Below are positions 1-9,145 of a DNA stretch of 64,000 nt, one piece after another (position 1 is the first letter of the stretch; every line of letters starts with the position of its first letter). Made by a program: the position numbers and the translations under genes. The stretch comes from M269 sp964640795. Its GTDB lineage: Bacteria > Pseudomonadota > Gammaproteobacteria > Enterobacterales > Alteromonadaceae. A model generated the notes under the pieces. It worked only from the letters and a program-made list of their open reading frames with translations, was not told the origin of the DNA and searched no databases. The stretch spans positions 1-64,000 of the forward strand of contig CAZXIN010000013.1 in assembly GCA_964640795.1 (NCBI GenBank). The letters are read 5' to 3'.

Positions 1-3
1 TAA

Positions 4-88
4 TGGTGCGGAAGGAGAGACTTGAACTCTCACGCGATTAAGCACTGGAACCTAAATCCAGCGTGTCTACCAATTCCACCACTCCCGC
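4..88 (-). tRNA. tRNA-Leu (anticodon TAG)
   Basis: The minus strand folds as a class II (long variable arm) tRNA. The seven-base acceptor GCGGGAG pairs with CTTCCGC with one G-U, followed by A and an encoded CCA. The anticodon loop TTTAGGT gives anticodon TAG (reads CUA and other CUN leucine codons). It is the last gene of a four-tRNA minus-strand cluster and is 3 bp from tRNA-His, so all four are probably cut from one precursor. Confidence 0.95.
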
Positions 89-91
89 GAG

Positions 92-168
92 TGGGGTGGA
101 CGATGGGGTTCGAACCCACGACCGCCGGAATCACAATCCGGAGCTCTACCAACTGAGCTACGCCCACC
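92..168 (-). tRNA. tRNA-His (anticodon GTG)
   Basis: Cloverleaf on the minus strand with anticodon GTG. The extra 5' G (position -1) faces a C discriminator just before the encoded CCA, the hallmark of bacterial tRNA-His. The acceptor stem GTGGGCG/CGTCCAC is complete with one G-U pair. The T-loop is GTTCGAA. Confidence 0.95.
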
Positions 169-196
169 ACTGACGTTCTTAATTTAATGCTTATAA

Positions 197-273
<77 letters not shown>

Positions 274-300
274 TCGACGAATCAAACTATCATAAGAAAG

Positions 301-377
301 TGGTCGGTGAGACAGGATTCGAACCTGCGACCCCTTGGACCCAAACCAAGTGCGCTACCAAGCTGCGCTACTCACCG
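301..377 (-). tRNA. tRNA-Pro (anticodon TGG)
   Basis: Minus-strand cloverleaf with perfect CGGTGAG/CTCACCG acceptor stem, A discriminator, encoded CCA and anticodon TGG. It is promoter-proximal in the cluster, with the predicted promoter about 40 bp upstream. Confidence 0.95.
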
Positions 378-382
378 ACTTA

Positions 383-410
383 CCGTAACGTTATTTGCAT
401 CTCGTTACGG
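383..410 (-). other. hairpin in the 5' leader of the tRNA precursor
   Basis: Perfect 8-bp inverted repeat CCGTAACG (383-390) / CGTTACGG (403-410) with a 12-base loop, between the predicted transcription start and tRNA-Pro. It would form a leader stem-loop in the primary transcript. The function is not known; it may guide processing. Confidence 0.4.
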
Positions 411-417
411 GAGGCGC

Positions 418-446
418 ATATTACTCACTCTCCCCTACCTCGTCAA
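418..446 (-). promoter_or_regulatory. sigma70 promoter of the tRNA cluster
   Basis: On the minus strand, TTGACG (441-446) and TAATAT (418-423) are separated by exactly 17 bp. The bases after the -10 (GCGCCTCCCG) form a very G+C-rich discriminator. This is the architecture of stable-RNA promoters that are shut down by ppGpp. The sequence is seen; stringent control is inferred. Confidence 0.75.
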
Positions 447-606
447 ACAATTTTTTGGAGTAATTTCGCAACTGCTTAACAAACGTCCAAAACAAGGGCT
501 TTTTTGACCGATTGACATGTATTCGAAGAACATATTGCTTTCATTGATTGCTAGATGTTCTAGCTTCATGTGACAATATATCTCATTCGAATTTATTTTT
601 TATTTC

Positions 607-1464
607 ATGATGCCCGCACAAATAATTGATGGAAAAAAGATCGCCCTTCAGGTCAGACAAACTGTTTCAACCCAAGTTGAAGCGATTGTGTCCTCAGGCA
701 AAAGACCTCCAGGGTTAGCCGTTATACTTGTAGGTAGCGATGCAGCCTCACAAGTTTATGTTAAAAATAAACGTATGGCTTGTGATGACGTTGGGTTTGT
801 ATCGAAATCGTATGACTTGCCAGCATCAACTAAACAAGAAGAGTTAATGCAGCTTGTAGACGAGCTAAATATAGATAATGAAGTTGATGGTATTCTTGTT
901 CAACTCCCTCTCCCTGCTGGTTTAGATCCGAAACTGATTTTGGAAAGAATTGATCCCTACAAAGATGTCGACGGTTTCCATCCATACAATATAGGCCGCT
1001 TAGCTGAGAGGTTTCCTGCATTACGTCCCTGTACACCAAAAGGTATAGTCACTCTGATTGAGTCCACAAAGCGGCCTATAAAAGGTTTGGATGCCGTTAT
1101 CGTTGGTGCGTCTAATCATGTCGGACGCCCAATGGGATTGGAGCTATTGCTCGCAGGATGTACAACTACAACCTGCCATAAATTCACGAAAGACTTGCAA
1201 AGTCACGTTGAAAGAGCAGATTTATTGGTGGTCGCCGTTGGGAAGCCTAACTTTATTCCGGGTAGCTGGATAAAAGAAGGAGCTATTGTCATTGATGTCG
1301 GTATCAATAAGTTGGACTCAGGCCAATTGACAGGCGATGTTGCTTTTGAAGACGCTGTAGAGCGCGCAGGATGGATAACCCCCGTCCCAGGTGGTGTTGG
1401 GCCAATGACAGTAGCGAGCCTTATTGAAAATACGCTAGAAGCTTACGTTAAGTATCATTCTTAA
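607..1464 (+). CDS. folD: bifunctional methylenetetrahydrofolate dehydrogenase / methenyltetrahydrofolate cyclohydrolase
   Basis: FolD interconverts 5,10-methylene-, methenyl- and 10-formyl-THF using NADP in the cytosol, supplying one-carbon units for purines and formyl-Met-tRNA. The 285 residues match the usual length of about 285-290. Visible signatures are the substrate-site motif YVKNK with the catalytic Lys near residue 55, the QLPLP motif near 100, the Rossmann VGASNHVGRP segment near 165, and the C-terminal PGGVGPMT motif. Two adjacent ATGs (607 and 610) are possible; I keep the first, though no strong Shine-Dalgarno precedes either. The next gene starts 1 bp after the stop. The divergent tRNA cluster upstream is a common folD context in Alteromonadales-type genomes (family knowledge). 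Confidence 0.97.
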   Translation: MMPAQIIDGKKIALQVRQTVSTQVEAIVSSGKRPPGLAVILVGSDAASQVYVKNKRMACDDVGFVSKSYDLPASTKQEELMQLVDELNIDNEVDGILVQLPLPAGLDPKLILERIDPYKDVDGFHPYNIGRLAERFPALRPCTPKGIVTLIESTKRPIKGLDAVIVGASNHVGRPMGLELLLAGCTTTTCHKFTKDLQSHVERADLLVVAVGKPNFIPGSWIKEGAIVIDVGINKLDSGQLTGDVAFEDAVERAGWITPVPGGVGPMTVASLIENTLEAYVKYHS

Positions 1465-1465
1465 A

Positions 1466-2086
1466 ATGACTCATTTAGTGATTGAGCAAACGCAACGATG
1501 GCTAGAAGATATAATTATTGGCCATAATTTCTGCCCATTCGCGAAAAAGGAGTTTGTGAAAGAAAGTATTCGATTCAGACGGTTTGAATACGTCGACGTA
1601 GAAATCGCTAAGCATAGTTCTCGTTTTTCTCATGTAAGCGTTAAGAAAAAAGCCCTGTCGAAGACTGAAAAAGTCATTGAACAAGCTATTACGTTGCTCA
1701 TGCGTGAAATTGATTACTTAGATAATCAAGCAGAAATCGAAACAACATTACTCATTTTCGATAGTCATTTTGATGATTTTGAACATTTTCTTGATCTAAT
1801 AGATGTAGCCAATCAATTGATAGAAGAGTCGGGATATCTGGGTACTTATCAATTGGCGACTTTTCACCCCAATTATTTATTTGAAGGTGAAACACCTAAC
1901 GACGCTTCTCATTATACAAACAGATCACCTTACCCCATGTTGCACTTGTTAAGAGAAGCAAGTATCGAAAAAGTACTCGAACAATACCCAGAGCCCGAGA
2001 ACATACCCAACCAAAATATTGAAAAAGCCAGAAGTTTAGGGGTCAATTACTTTAAGCAATACATTAGCAGGCTTAAGCAACACTAG
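1466..2086 (+). CDS. DUF1415 family protein
   Basis: This 206-residue soluble protein resembles the DUF1415 family by its opening (IGHNFCPFAKKEF), which places a conserved Cys-Pro-Phe near residue 23, and by the central ATFHPNYLFEG and late NRSPYPMLHLLRE blocks. No signal peptide or membrane segment is visible. The family is widespread in proteobacteria but its biochemical role is not established. The start lies 1 bp after the folD stop, so the two are probably cotranscribed; a functional link to folate metabolism is not implied by anything else I can see. Confidence 0.85.
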   Translation: MTHLVIEQTQRWLEDIIIGHNFCPFAKKEFVKESIRFRRFEYVDVEIAKHSSRFSHVSVKKKALSKTEKVIEQAITLLMREIDYLDNQAEIETTLLIFDSHFDDFEHFLDLIDVANQLIEESGYLGTYQLATFHPNYLFEGETPNDASHYTNRSPYPMLHLLREASIEKVLEQYPEPENIPNQNIEKARSLGVNYFKQYISRLKQH

Positions 2087-2294
2087 AGCCTGTTGATCTT
2101 TACTGTACAGTTTTGCAACGAATTGTTTATTATTTAGACAAATAAGAGAGTGTATGTTTTTTTGGTATAAGCGAATGGCCTCTGATGCAGTATCAATAAC
2201 AAACGCTGTCCAAAGGATTCGTCGTAAAGGCTTCTTTCTCTAGCAACTTCGCGAAACTGCTAGCAGGCTATTGCCGCTAGCAATCCACATCAGC
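2087..2294. other. intergenic region between convergent genes, no gene seen
   Basis: This 208-bp gap separates the DUF1415 gene from the convergent M16 peptidase gene. It holds a short inverted repeat (TGCTAGC ... GCTAGCA around 2258-2282) that may end transcription, but it has no T-run. No open frame with a plausible start is visible. Confidence 0.4.
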
Positions 2295-5177
2295 TTATTT
2301 TTTTAACTTGTCATTAAGTAGGATAGGCTCTCCGAATCCAAGTGCTTTAAGCTCATCCAATTGAGTTTCCGCGTCACCGACTATGACGTAATTCATCTGA
2401 TTTGGCCTAATATACGCTTCCGTCAAACTCTTTATTTTTTGAACATCCATATCATTGACAATTTTATCTTGCTCGACGACATAATTCTCCGAAAACCCAA
2501 AACGACTGATATTCTCTAACATGGTCAATTTAGCAGCGAGTGTTTCAAAAGAGCGCGCCTTACTCTTAATAAGAAAACTCTTAGTGACTTTAAGATCCCT
2601 ATCTGTATAAGTATTACCATATTCTCTCAATATATCGACTATCAACTTAGTCGCTTCGTAGGTAACATTACTGCGAACACCACTACCTATCCTAAAGTTC
2701 CCAGCCTTTGCAGTACCATTGAAACCAGAACCTATGCCATAGGTATAACCTTTGCCTTCGCGCAACTCCTGAGTCAATCGAGAGGCAAAACCTCCGCCAC
2801 CAAGAATGTAGTTCATTACTCGAGTGGCATAAAAATCACTATCTGAGCGCTTAGGCCCTGGGTACCCAAATCGTAGTACAGATTGCTTAGCGCCTGGCAC
2901 ATCATAGAAATAGATCTTAGACACTTGAGGTGATTTGGAGTCGATAGACTGGGGTACAACAACATCCTTCTTTGCCCATCCGCTCACCAAGCCATTAAGG
3001 GCTTGGTTTGTGCGTTTTGAATCAACTGCACCAACAACTCTGAACGTACTAACACTAGGAGAAAAATAGCGAGCATAATAGGACTTGAGATCAGCCATCT
3101 GAATTCTATCTACCGACGCAGAAGTACCCAAAATACTCGTCGATAAAATATGCCCATCTCCATATGTCACCCACGAATATGCATTATCCGCAATAGCATT
3201 AGGGTTTGCCGCCAACCCATTAATTTGGCTTGCAACACTTGCTTTAGCTAACGCAAATTCTTGCTCATCCCATCGAGGATTCAACAGTAGGTCTTGCAGC
3301 AAGCTAATTGTTTCTTCAAAATTCCTCGCTAATGTGCTTCCTGAGATAATAATTTCTTCGTTACCCGCATCCACCTCAATCGAAGCGCCTAAAGATGTCA
3401 CTGCCTCTTCAAACTCAGCAGTCGTTTTAGATTGTGTTCCTTTGGTCAGCATGACCGCTACCAAATTGGCAACACCTGACTTATCCAGAGTATCTAATAA
3501 ATGACCACCTTCGATTGCCATCTCAAATCGAACCAAAGGTAACTCATTATCTTCGATACCTAGAATACGTAATCCATTGTTTGATGTTTTGTCCCACAAG
3601 TCGGGCACCGTTAGTTTGGGTGTATCGCCATAAGGAGGCTCGATTGTCCGGTCGAATCGACTGGCTGTCCGCTCATAGTCCGCTTCAATACTAGCATCAA
3701 ACTCTTCCTCTGCCCCCGCCAAAATAACTTCTTCGGGCACATTGGCCAAAGTTGAACCTGACAATGCTAAATCCGTCATCCCTTTAGGTACAAAACTAGT
3801 AGCAATATATGGTTGTCCTTTGATGTATTTCTCATACACCTTCTTTACGTCTTCAATTGTAACGGCTTGAATATTTTTTATATCTTGATTGATAAAAGTG
3901 GCGTCGCCAGCAAAGATATCGTACTGCGCTAATTGAAATGCTTTACCCAGCACACTTTGAATACCGCTATAAAAATCAACTTCCTGTGCCGTTTTAACGC
4001 GATCCAAATCTTTTTGCGCAATCCCTTCCTGCTCAAACTTATCGAATGCTAATTTAATAGCACTTTTAGCATCATCAAGATCAACGTTTTCAAATGCCCT
4101 GACAACTAAGTTCATTTGCCCAGCAAGCTCTGAGTTATATGCCCCCATAAATAATTGAGAAGTGATTTTTTTATCATCAACTAGCACGTGATTCATTGGT
4201 GCAGCTTTGCCGACTGTTAGAAGATCTGCAAGCACATTCAATGCGTAACTGTCGGCAGAATATTGAGGAACGGTCGGCCACGTTAGCGATAACTCGGGTA
4301 GCCTAGCAAAGTTATCTTCATAGTATAAATGCTTAGTTTGTTTTAATGTCGAAGGCTGCTTTTTCAGTGTTGCGATATCTTGACCACGAGGGATTTCATC
4401 AAAATACTTCTTAACCCAAGCTTTAGCTTGCTCTTCTTCGAAATCTCCAGCTATGGTTAGCGTCACGTTATTAGGAACATACCATTGATTAAAGAACTCC
4501 TTCACATCATCCAAAGTTGCACTTTGTAAATCTTCTAACGAACCAATAACTTGCCAACTATAAGGATGGCCTTCAGGGTATAGATGCCTATCAATAACAT
4601 ATTGCGTATGACCGTAGGGTTGATTATCAACCCCTTGGCGCTTTTCATTTTTAACAACTTGCTTTTCTTTCGCCAATACAGGTTCGGTAACAGTATTAAT
4701 GAAAAAGCCGAGTTTATCAGCTTCAGCCCAAATCATTTTTTCTAATGCATCTTTGGGAACTGTTTGAAAGTAATTCGTCCTATCTCTGCTGGTCGAACCA
4801 TTAGCGCCTGAACCTCCGATACGGGCACTTAGCTTATCTAAACCACCTTTACCTAAATTCTCTGATTCAAGGAATAAAAGGTGTTCAAACAAATGTGCAA
4901 AACCTGTACGACCAACTTTTTCTCTAGCACTGCCGACATGACTTGTTAATGCAACAGAGACTACGGGATCAGAGCGGTCAATATGGAATATAACCTTTAA
5001 CCCATTCTCCAATTGAAACTCATTAAATGAAACCAGCTCTTGAGTCTCACGAGTTTCCTTTGTCGCTGTAGAGTCACCAGATATAATGGGTTCTGGAGCC
5101 TCTGATTTATACGTTGAACAACTGACTAAAACTGCGATAACACTCGCAACGCTTAGTGAACGAGTTAACTTTTTCAT
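2295..5177 (-). CDS. two-domain M16 (pitrilysin/insulinase-like) zinc metallopeptidase, lipoprotein
   Basis: This predicted lipid-anchored peptidase of family M16 has 960 residues. It starts at the ATG at 5177 rather than the frame opening at 5267, because only the internal start yields a proper lipoprotein signal: MKKLT, a hydrophobic stretch, then LVSC with the lipidated Cys at residue 20. The inverted zinc motif HLFEH (residues 95-99) and the downstream acidic ligand region (NEKRQGVDNQPYGH) mark the active N-terminal M16 half. The second half (from about residue 560) lacks HxxEH but keeps late M16 features (IGSGVRSNV), as expected for a fused active/inactive clam-shell. Family members degrade peptides in the periplasm; the substrate is unknown. 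It is monocistronic, with 305 bp upstream. Confidence 0.9.
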   Translation of the reverse strand: MKKLTRSLSVASVIAVLVSCSTYKSEAPEPIISGDSTATKETRETQELVSFNEFQLENGLKVIFHIDRSDPVVSVALTSHVGSAREKVGRTGFAHLFEHLLFLESENLGKGGLDKLSARIGGSGANGSTSRDRTNYFQTVPKDALEKMIWAEADKLGFFINTVTEPVLAKEKQVVKNEKRQGVDNQPYGHTQYVIDRHLYPEGHPYSWQVIGSLEDLQSATLDDVKEFFNQWYVPNNVTLTIAGDFEEEQAKAWVKKYFDEIPRGQDIATLKKQPSTLKQTKHLYYEDNFARLPELSLTWPTVPQYSADSYALNVLADLLTVGKAAPMNHVLVDDKKITSQLFMGAYNSELAGQMNLVVRAFENVDLDDAKSAIKLAFDKFEQEGIAQKDLDRVKTAQEVDFYSGIQSVLGKAFQLAQYDIFAGDATFINQDIKNIQAVTIEDVKKVYEKYIKGQPYIATSFVPKGMTDLALSGSTLANVPEEVILAGAEEEFDASIEADYERTASRFDRTIEPPYGDTPKLTVPDLWDKTSNNGLRILGIEDNELPLVRFEMAIEGGHLLDTLDKSGVANLVAVMLTKGTQSKTTAEFEEAVTSLGASIEVDAGNEEIIISGSTLARNFEETISLLQDLLLNPRWDEQEFALAKASVASQINGLAANPNAIADNAYSWVTYGDGHILSTSILGTSASVDRIQMADLKSYYARYFSPSVSTFRVVGAVDSKRTNQALNGLVSGWAKKDVVVPQSIDSKSPQVSKIYFYDVPGAKQSVLRFGYPGPKRSDSDFYATRVMNYILGGGGFASRLTQELREGKGYTYGIGSGFNGTAKAGNFRIGSGVRSNVTYEATKLIVDILREYGNTYTDRDLKVTKSFLIKSKARSFETLAAKLTMLENISRFGFSENYVVEQDKIVNDMDVQKIKSLTEAYIRPNQMNYVIVGDAETQLDELKALGFGEPILLNDKLKK

Positions 5178-5482
5178 TAGGTTATGTAACCTCGCTTGAA
5201 TGTTTAATACGATTCTTCCAAAGCCTACAAGCTCGTTGATAAAATGACTGAGGAATTCTTGAGACAACTAAGCCAAGTAGTATGACATAGAGTGAAGCAA
5301 GAGTAAGACATGTTAGTAGAGATAAGTGTAAGCTTTAATGATAAAACTGACTTTAAAACATTAGGGAGATTGTCCCAAGTTCCCTGAACAGAAATGATCA
5401 CTTAGAGGCTTATCGAAGTAGATTTGTATCCGACAAGCCTCAATATCAATGTGTTAGAGAGGCTTAACCTAAAGTGATGTGT
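5178..5482. other. intergenic region upstream of the M16 gene
   Basis: This 305-bp non-coding interval lies between two minus-strand genes. It must contain the M16 promoter, but I see no consensus -35/-10 pair. It includes the inverted repeat listed at 5405-5441 and a second short one (AGGGA ... TCCCT near 5363-5385). Confidence 0.4.
5405..5441 (-). terminator. stem-loop downstream of the DUF4340 gene
   Basis: GAGGCTTATCG (5405-5415) pairs with CGACAAGCCTC (5431-5441) with one mismatch and a 15-base loop, 42 bp after the DUF4340 stop in the minus direction. No T-tract follows, so it may be an mRNA 3' stabiliser or a factor-dependent end rather than an intrinsic terminator. Confidence 0.35.
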
Positions 5483-6541
5483 CTATTCGTTCAACTCATT
5501 TTCAGCTGAAACATTATCAGCTAGAAAGTCGTCATGGAATTTATTGAGCTGTGTCTTTGTGTAATTAGATACTTGAAAGAGCCATTGCTGCCAAAAAGTT
5601 GTATCAATAGTCGATGTGATTTTTAAGTACTGGCCATCATCGTTCTCGGCTAAAAACAATTGATACTTATCCCCTGCAAACGTCTCAACCTCAATAGCCA
5701 CTGTCGTTTGTAGTGACTCCCAGAATACCTCGTCCATTGCACTTAGCCGCTGAAAACTAAGCGTAGCTATACTCTCAGCATAGGTAGTTAGTACACTGTC
5801 ATACTTAAGAGTGCTATCTTCTCTATCCACCAGCTTGAATTCATTATTAGTGTTATCACTGGTCTTCTCTATCGTCCACTGTTCCTCATCTGAACGCCTT
5901 ACGGCGCGAATATTGTCCACCGAGAAATCAAATAAAGTACGGTTTAGCCAAGCATCCTGAGTCTCGTCAGTATCAAATTTTTGATCAGAAAGCCAAGTCT
6001 GCTGTTCATTAGGCTTTCTAATATAAAAGCCACTACCTGCCGTAGCTTCTCTACCGACAAGCACCTGCCATACCTTGTTAGCTGACTTTATCGAAACTTT
6101 AATAGCCTGACTATTAGTCGCATCAAGTGACTGTAAGCCTAAACGTTCGTACTTAGCAGGTTGTGACGTTTTAGGCTCAACCAATTTAGTCTTAACTAAA
6201 GCACTCACTAACTCTGCTAATTTCCTTTGATCGGCAGCGAACTCCTTTTCAGTGCCTGCCGCACTATCGATAAACCATCGTTGCGACTCCATTTCTGACG
6301 CATCAATTGGGAAGGTTTGGCCTGAACGACCGTTGCTGATGGATGCCATACGTTTCGCCTTCATCACAACCCCTTCGTTGTTCTCAACAAGAACCTCGTC
6401 AATGTCAGTCGCATAATTTCCGATATCATCAAATAAAACACCCGTAGTCTGCTGATCACGAACCTGATTATTAAGTAAAAGCCATCCGCCCACAGACGCC
6501 AGCAATGCGAGTATAAGAACAACAAAAATTTGCTTACTCAT
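5483..6541 (-). CDS. DUF4340 domain protein, last gene of the Gld-like ABC cassette
   Basis: A 352-residue protein with one N-terminal membrane segment (about residues 5-24) and a large predicted periplasmic part. The repeated beta-rich pattern with WFIDS, KYERLGL and VLVGREATAGSGFYIR segments matches DUF4340 proteins, which usually sit downstream of GldG-like genes. It starts 2 bp after the GldG-like stop, so it belongs to the same operon. Its role is unknown; by context it is a periplasmic partner of the transporter. It carries no lipobox and no enzyme motif that I recognise. Confidence 0.8.
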   Translation of the reverse strand: MSKQIFVVLILALLASVGGWLLLNNQVRDQQTTGVLFDDIGNYATDIDEVLVENNEGVVMKAKRMASISNGRSGQTFPIDASEMESQRWFIDSAAGTEKEFAADQRKLAELVSALVKTKLVEPKTSQPAKYERLGLQSLDATNSQAIKVSIKSANKVWQVLVGREATAGSGFYIRKPNEQQTWLSDQKFDTDETQDAWLNRTLFDFSVDNIRAVRRSDEEQWTIEKTSDNTNNEFKLVDREDSTLKYDSVLTTYAESIATLSFQRLSAMDEVFWESLQTTVAIEVETFAGDKYQLFLAENDDGQYLKITSTIDTTFWQQWLFQVSNYTKTQLNKFHDDFLADNVSAENELNE

Positions 6542-6543
6542 CC

Positions 6544-8409
6544 TTACCCCCTTGCCTGTTTATTTATAACATCAGGGCTGGATACTCTCCTAGTCAACCG
6601 GACTATCAGCATAAGCAGAATGACTAATACAATGGGCGCAGCCGCTATATTTAAAAATTTAAGCCAACTACCTAGTTGTTCTATATCTTTGTCTAATTGA
6701 TGCTGTACATCTCGCAGTGCCTTCCTTATTTCTGTGCGTTTCTCCAGAAACTCATTCACTGCATCTTGTTGCTCTTCAGAAATTAATAGTGCTCCTGCTT
6801 CACCTTGTTGCGATTGTAACTGTGCCAACTGCGCATCCGTTTCTTCAAGCTGTTGCTGTAATATCTTTTCTTGTTCTCTAAATTTATTTTCTGCAACAAC
6901 CGTTAACTCGTCAACCACGACAAACGGCCGAGCAAATGTGCCTCTACTTCGAATACTGATAAGATCGTTACTGCCACCAAGGTTTTCGACAACATTGGCG
7001 ATAAAATCACCATTATTAGCAAAGGGAGAAAAAATAGTTTGACCAAAAAAGTTACTCTGGCTAACCCAAAACCTATCCGTCAACATGTCTGTATCACCGA
7101 CCAAAATAACATTAAGTTGATCTGTTTCAGCTAAAAAGCTTGATGTCAGTTCATCGGTCAGTGCGACATCAAATGCCGAATTTGCCTTACCCGATACTCT
7201 GACTGCCATCACACGGCTTTGATTGTCACTCGAAAACTGATTACTCAACTGGACAGGGTCTCGTGATATTGCATAAAGGCTATTCACCAACAAACCGCTG
7301 TTTTTGGTTGACTGAATAAGTGGCTTCCAATTTAATTGGCTATCCTTATCTTTATCGAAATAACCAAAAGACGCACCGTTAATAATTTCTAGATTTGCAG
7401 TAATAACGTCTTCACGATCTAATTGCTCTTGCTGCCAACCAACAAAACCCATATGCCTTGCAACACCGCCATTTTGGGTCCGAACTTCTAGACCAGACTC
7501 AGCATCTAAAACAACGTTAACTTGATCAAACTCGACCCCCCACGCACTAAGCCATTGATTAAACTCAGAGGCATTCGCTTGTCCAAATCCCCCTACAGCA
7601 GAGGCGGGGTCAGATTCATGATGCGGATCCAAATAAGCCACCATTTTATGACCTTGCATCACATATTGATCAATGGCGTAAGCCAATGATTCAGACAAAC
7701 CTTTAGGGTGAATAAGCATTAGCACATCGGTATCCAACGGAATCTCTGTAGCCGAGTTAGCGACTTTCTCAACCTCATACAGTTGCTGCAATTGCGTGTA
7801 AAAGCTCCAAGCGGGTTCAAACTGCCCATTGATGGGGTTCTGCCCACCTTCTATCCTCAAATCGGTCACTATAGTGACTTTCGTTTTCTTGGGTTCACTC
7901 AATTGATGAATCAGCTTTGAAAGTTCGTACTCTAAAAAACTTTCCTGAGTAGGATCAAAGAAAGGTATTGTTTTTTCGTCATCTAATGCATTTCTCGCTG
8001 CTAGCCCAAAGTATACGGAATCTCCTGCGTTACCAATCGACACTGCCGTAAGGTTGAACTCCGCTGCTTGATCTTCCTCTTCGGAGAATGGCTCAGGATC
8101 TATAACATGCAACACAATGTTTCCATCCGCTGCATTTTGATATTCTTCAAGCAGGCTCTGAACACGATTAGCGTAATTACGCAGTTGCGTAATACCACTG
8201 GATGCTTTATCCGAAAAGAAGAAATACAAATGCACAGGCTCGTCCAGTGTTTTCAATATTTCTTTACTGCCTTCTGACAAGCTGTAAACCTTGTTTTCTG
8301 TTAAGTCTAAGCGAAAAGCGTTAAGTGACAGGTTGTTGACTAAAACCAATGCAAAAAACAAAATTGCTGTTAATAAAAATAATAATGTAGAAGAGAATTT
8401 ATTCGCCAT
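6544..8409 (-). CDS. GldG-like ABC transporter auxiliary protein
   Basis: This 621-residue protein has a membrane segment at each end and a long extracytoplasmic domain between them, the layout of GldG/ABC_transp_aux proteins. Typical blocks are the N-terminal FRLDLTENKVYSLS and VHLYFFFS, a central VLMLIHPKGLS and YLDPHH, and a coiled-coil (about residues 525-590, rich in E/Q) before the C-terminal helix. I start it at the ATG at 8409, 1 bp after the permease stop and 9 nt after GAAGG; the longer frame to 8463 would overlap the permease and prefix an unlikely basic stretch. The domain resembles a sugar- or protein-binding IFT52/GldG fold; the substrate is unknown. Confidence 0.85.
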   Translation of the reverse strand: MANKFSSTLLFLLTAILFFALVLVNNLSLNAFRLDLTENKVYSLSEGSKEILKTLDEPVHLYFFFSDKASSGITQLRNYANRVQSLLEEYQNAADGNIVLHVIDPEPFSEEEDQAAEFNLTAVSIGNAGDSVYFGLAARNALDDEKTIPFFDPTQESFLEYELSKLIHQLSEPKKTKVTIVTDLRIEGGQNPINGQFEPAWSFYTQLQQLYEVEKVANSATEIPLDTDVLMLIHPKGLSESLAYAIDQYVMQGHKMVAYLDPHHESDPASAVGGFGQANASEFNQWLSAWGVEFDQVNVVLDAESGLEVRTQNGGVARHMGFVGWQQEQLDREDVITANLEIINGASFGYFDKDKDSQLNWKPLIQSTKNSGLLVNSLYAISRDPVQLSNQFSSDNQSRVMAVRVSGKANSAFDVALTDELTSSFLAETDQLNVILVGDTDMLTDRFWVSQSNFFGQTIFSPFANNGDFIANVVENLGGSNDLISIRSRGTFARPFVVVDELTVVAENKFREQEKILQQQLEETDAQLAQLQSQQGEAGALLISEEQQDAVNEFLEKRTEIRKALRDVQHQLDKDIEQLGSWLKFLNIAAAPIVLVILLMLIVRLTRRVSSPDVINKQARG

Positions 8410-8410
8410 T

Positions 8411-9145
8411 TTAATCCGCCTTCTTGTTTTCAATAATAACAAGTCCAGCATAGAGCCAAACACTAATAACGATTAGAAAGTAACCCACATCATTCAGTGC
8501 AATAACCCCTTTCGAAATTGATTCGAAGTGTGTCAAGAAACTAAAAGAAGCGATCGTATCGGTGACAATTGCGGGCACCCATCCTTCGAAGGCATCCAAT
8601 ACAATGTTGCTACCGCTAAGAACAAATAGGAAACACACAACGACAGCTAGAATGAAGGCAACAACTTGGCTTTTGCTCAAGGCTGACATGCAGATACCTA
8701 TCGCCAAAAAAGCACCTGCCATAAGCCAACTGCCGATATAGGCTGCTAAAATAACGCCATTGTCAGGATGACCCAAGTAGTTCACTGTCAACCACAAAGG
8801 GAAAGTAAGCAGTAATGACACACCAAGCACTAACCATGCGGCTAAAAACTTACCTAACATCACTTCAAAAACAGTAACCGGTAGAGTCATAATGAGTTCG
8901 ATTGTGCCACTCTTACGTTCCTCGGACCAAGTGCGCATAGCCATAGCCGGCACTAAAAAGAGATAGAGCCACGGGTGAAAGTTAAAGAAAGGAAGTAAAT
9001 CAGCTTGTCCACGTTCAAAAAGCCCGCCGATATAAAAGGTAAAAACGCCAGCCATCATTAAAAAAATAACGATAAAAACATAAGCAACTGGTGTAGCAAA
9101 AAAACTACTAAACTCACGTTTTACGATTGTTCCTATATGACTCAT
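8411..9145 (-). CDS. ABC-2 type permease (GldF-like)
   Basis: A 244-residue integral membrane protein with six predicted helices. It belongs to the ABC-2 permease family, seen in the TWSEERKSGTIELIMTLP loop that follows the second helix and couples to the ATPase. It overlaps the ATPase gene by ATGA (9142-9145), indicating translational coupling. With the ATPase it should form the core transporter of the cassette; in Bacteroidetes the homologous GldA-GldF pair serves gliding, but gammaproteobacteria with this cassette do not glide, so the cargo is open. Confidence 0.9.
   Translation of the reverse strand: MSHIGTIVKREFSSFFATPVAYVFIVIFLMMAGVFTFYIGGLFERGQADLLPFFNFHPWLYLFLVPAMAMRTWSEERKSGTIELIMTLPVTVFEVMLGKFLAAWLVLGVSLLLTFPLWLTVNYLGHPDNGVILAAYIGSWLMAGAFLAIGICMSALSKSQVVAFILAVVVCFLFVLSGSNIVLDAFEGWVPAIVTDTIASFSFLTHFESISKGVIALNDVGYFLIVISVWLYAGLVIIENKKAD

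Noticed and set aside
2087..2294. Possible IS remnant between DUF1415 and the M16 gene
   Set aside because: The text looks unlike its neighbours, but I find no paired terminal repeats or transposase fragment, so I leave it as plain intergenic sequence.
5178..5267. N-terminal extension of the M16 peptidase
   Set aside because: The 30 extra residues would bury a clear lipoprotein signal peptide (Cys20) inside the protein; the ATG at 5177 is better.
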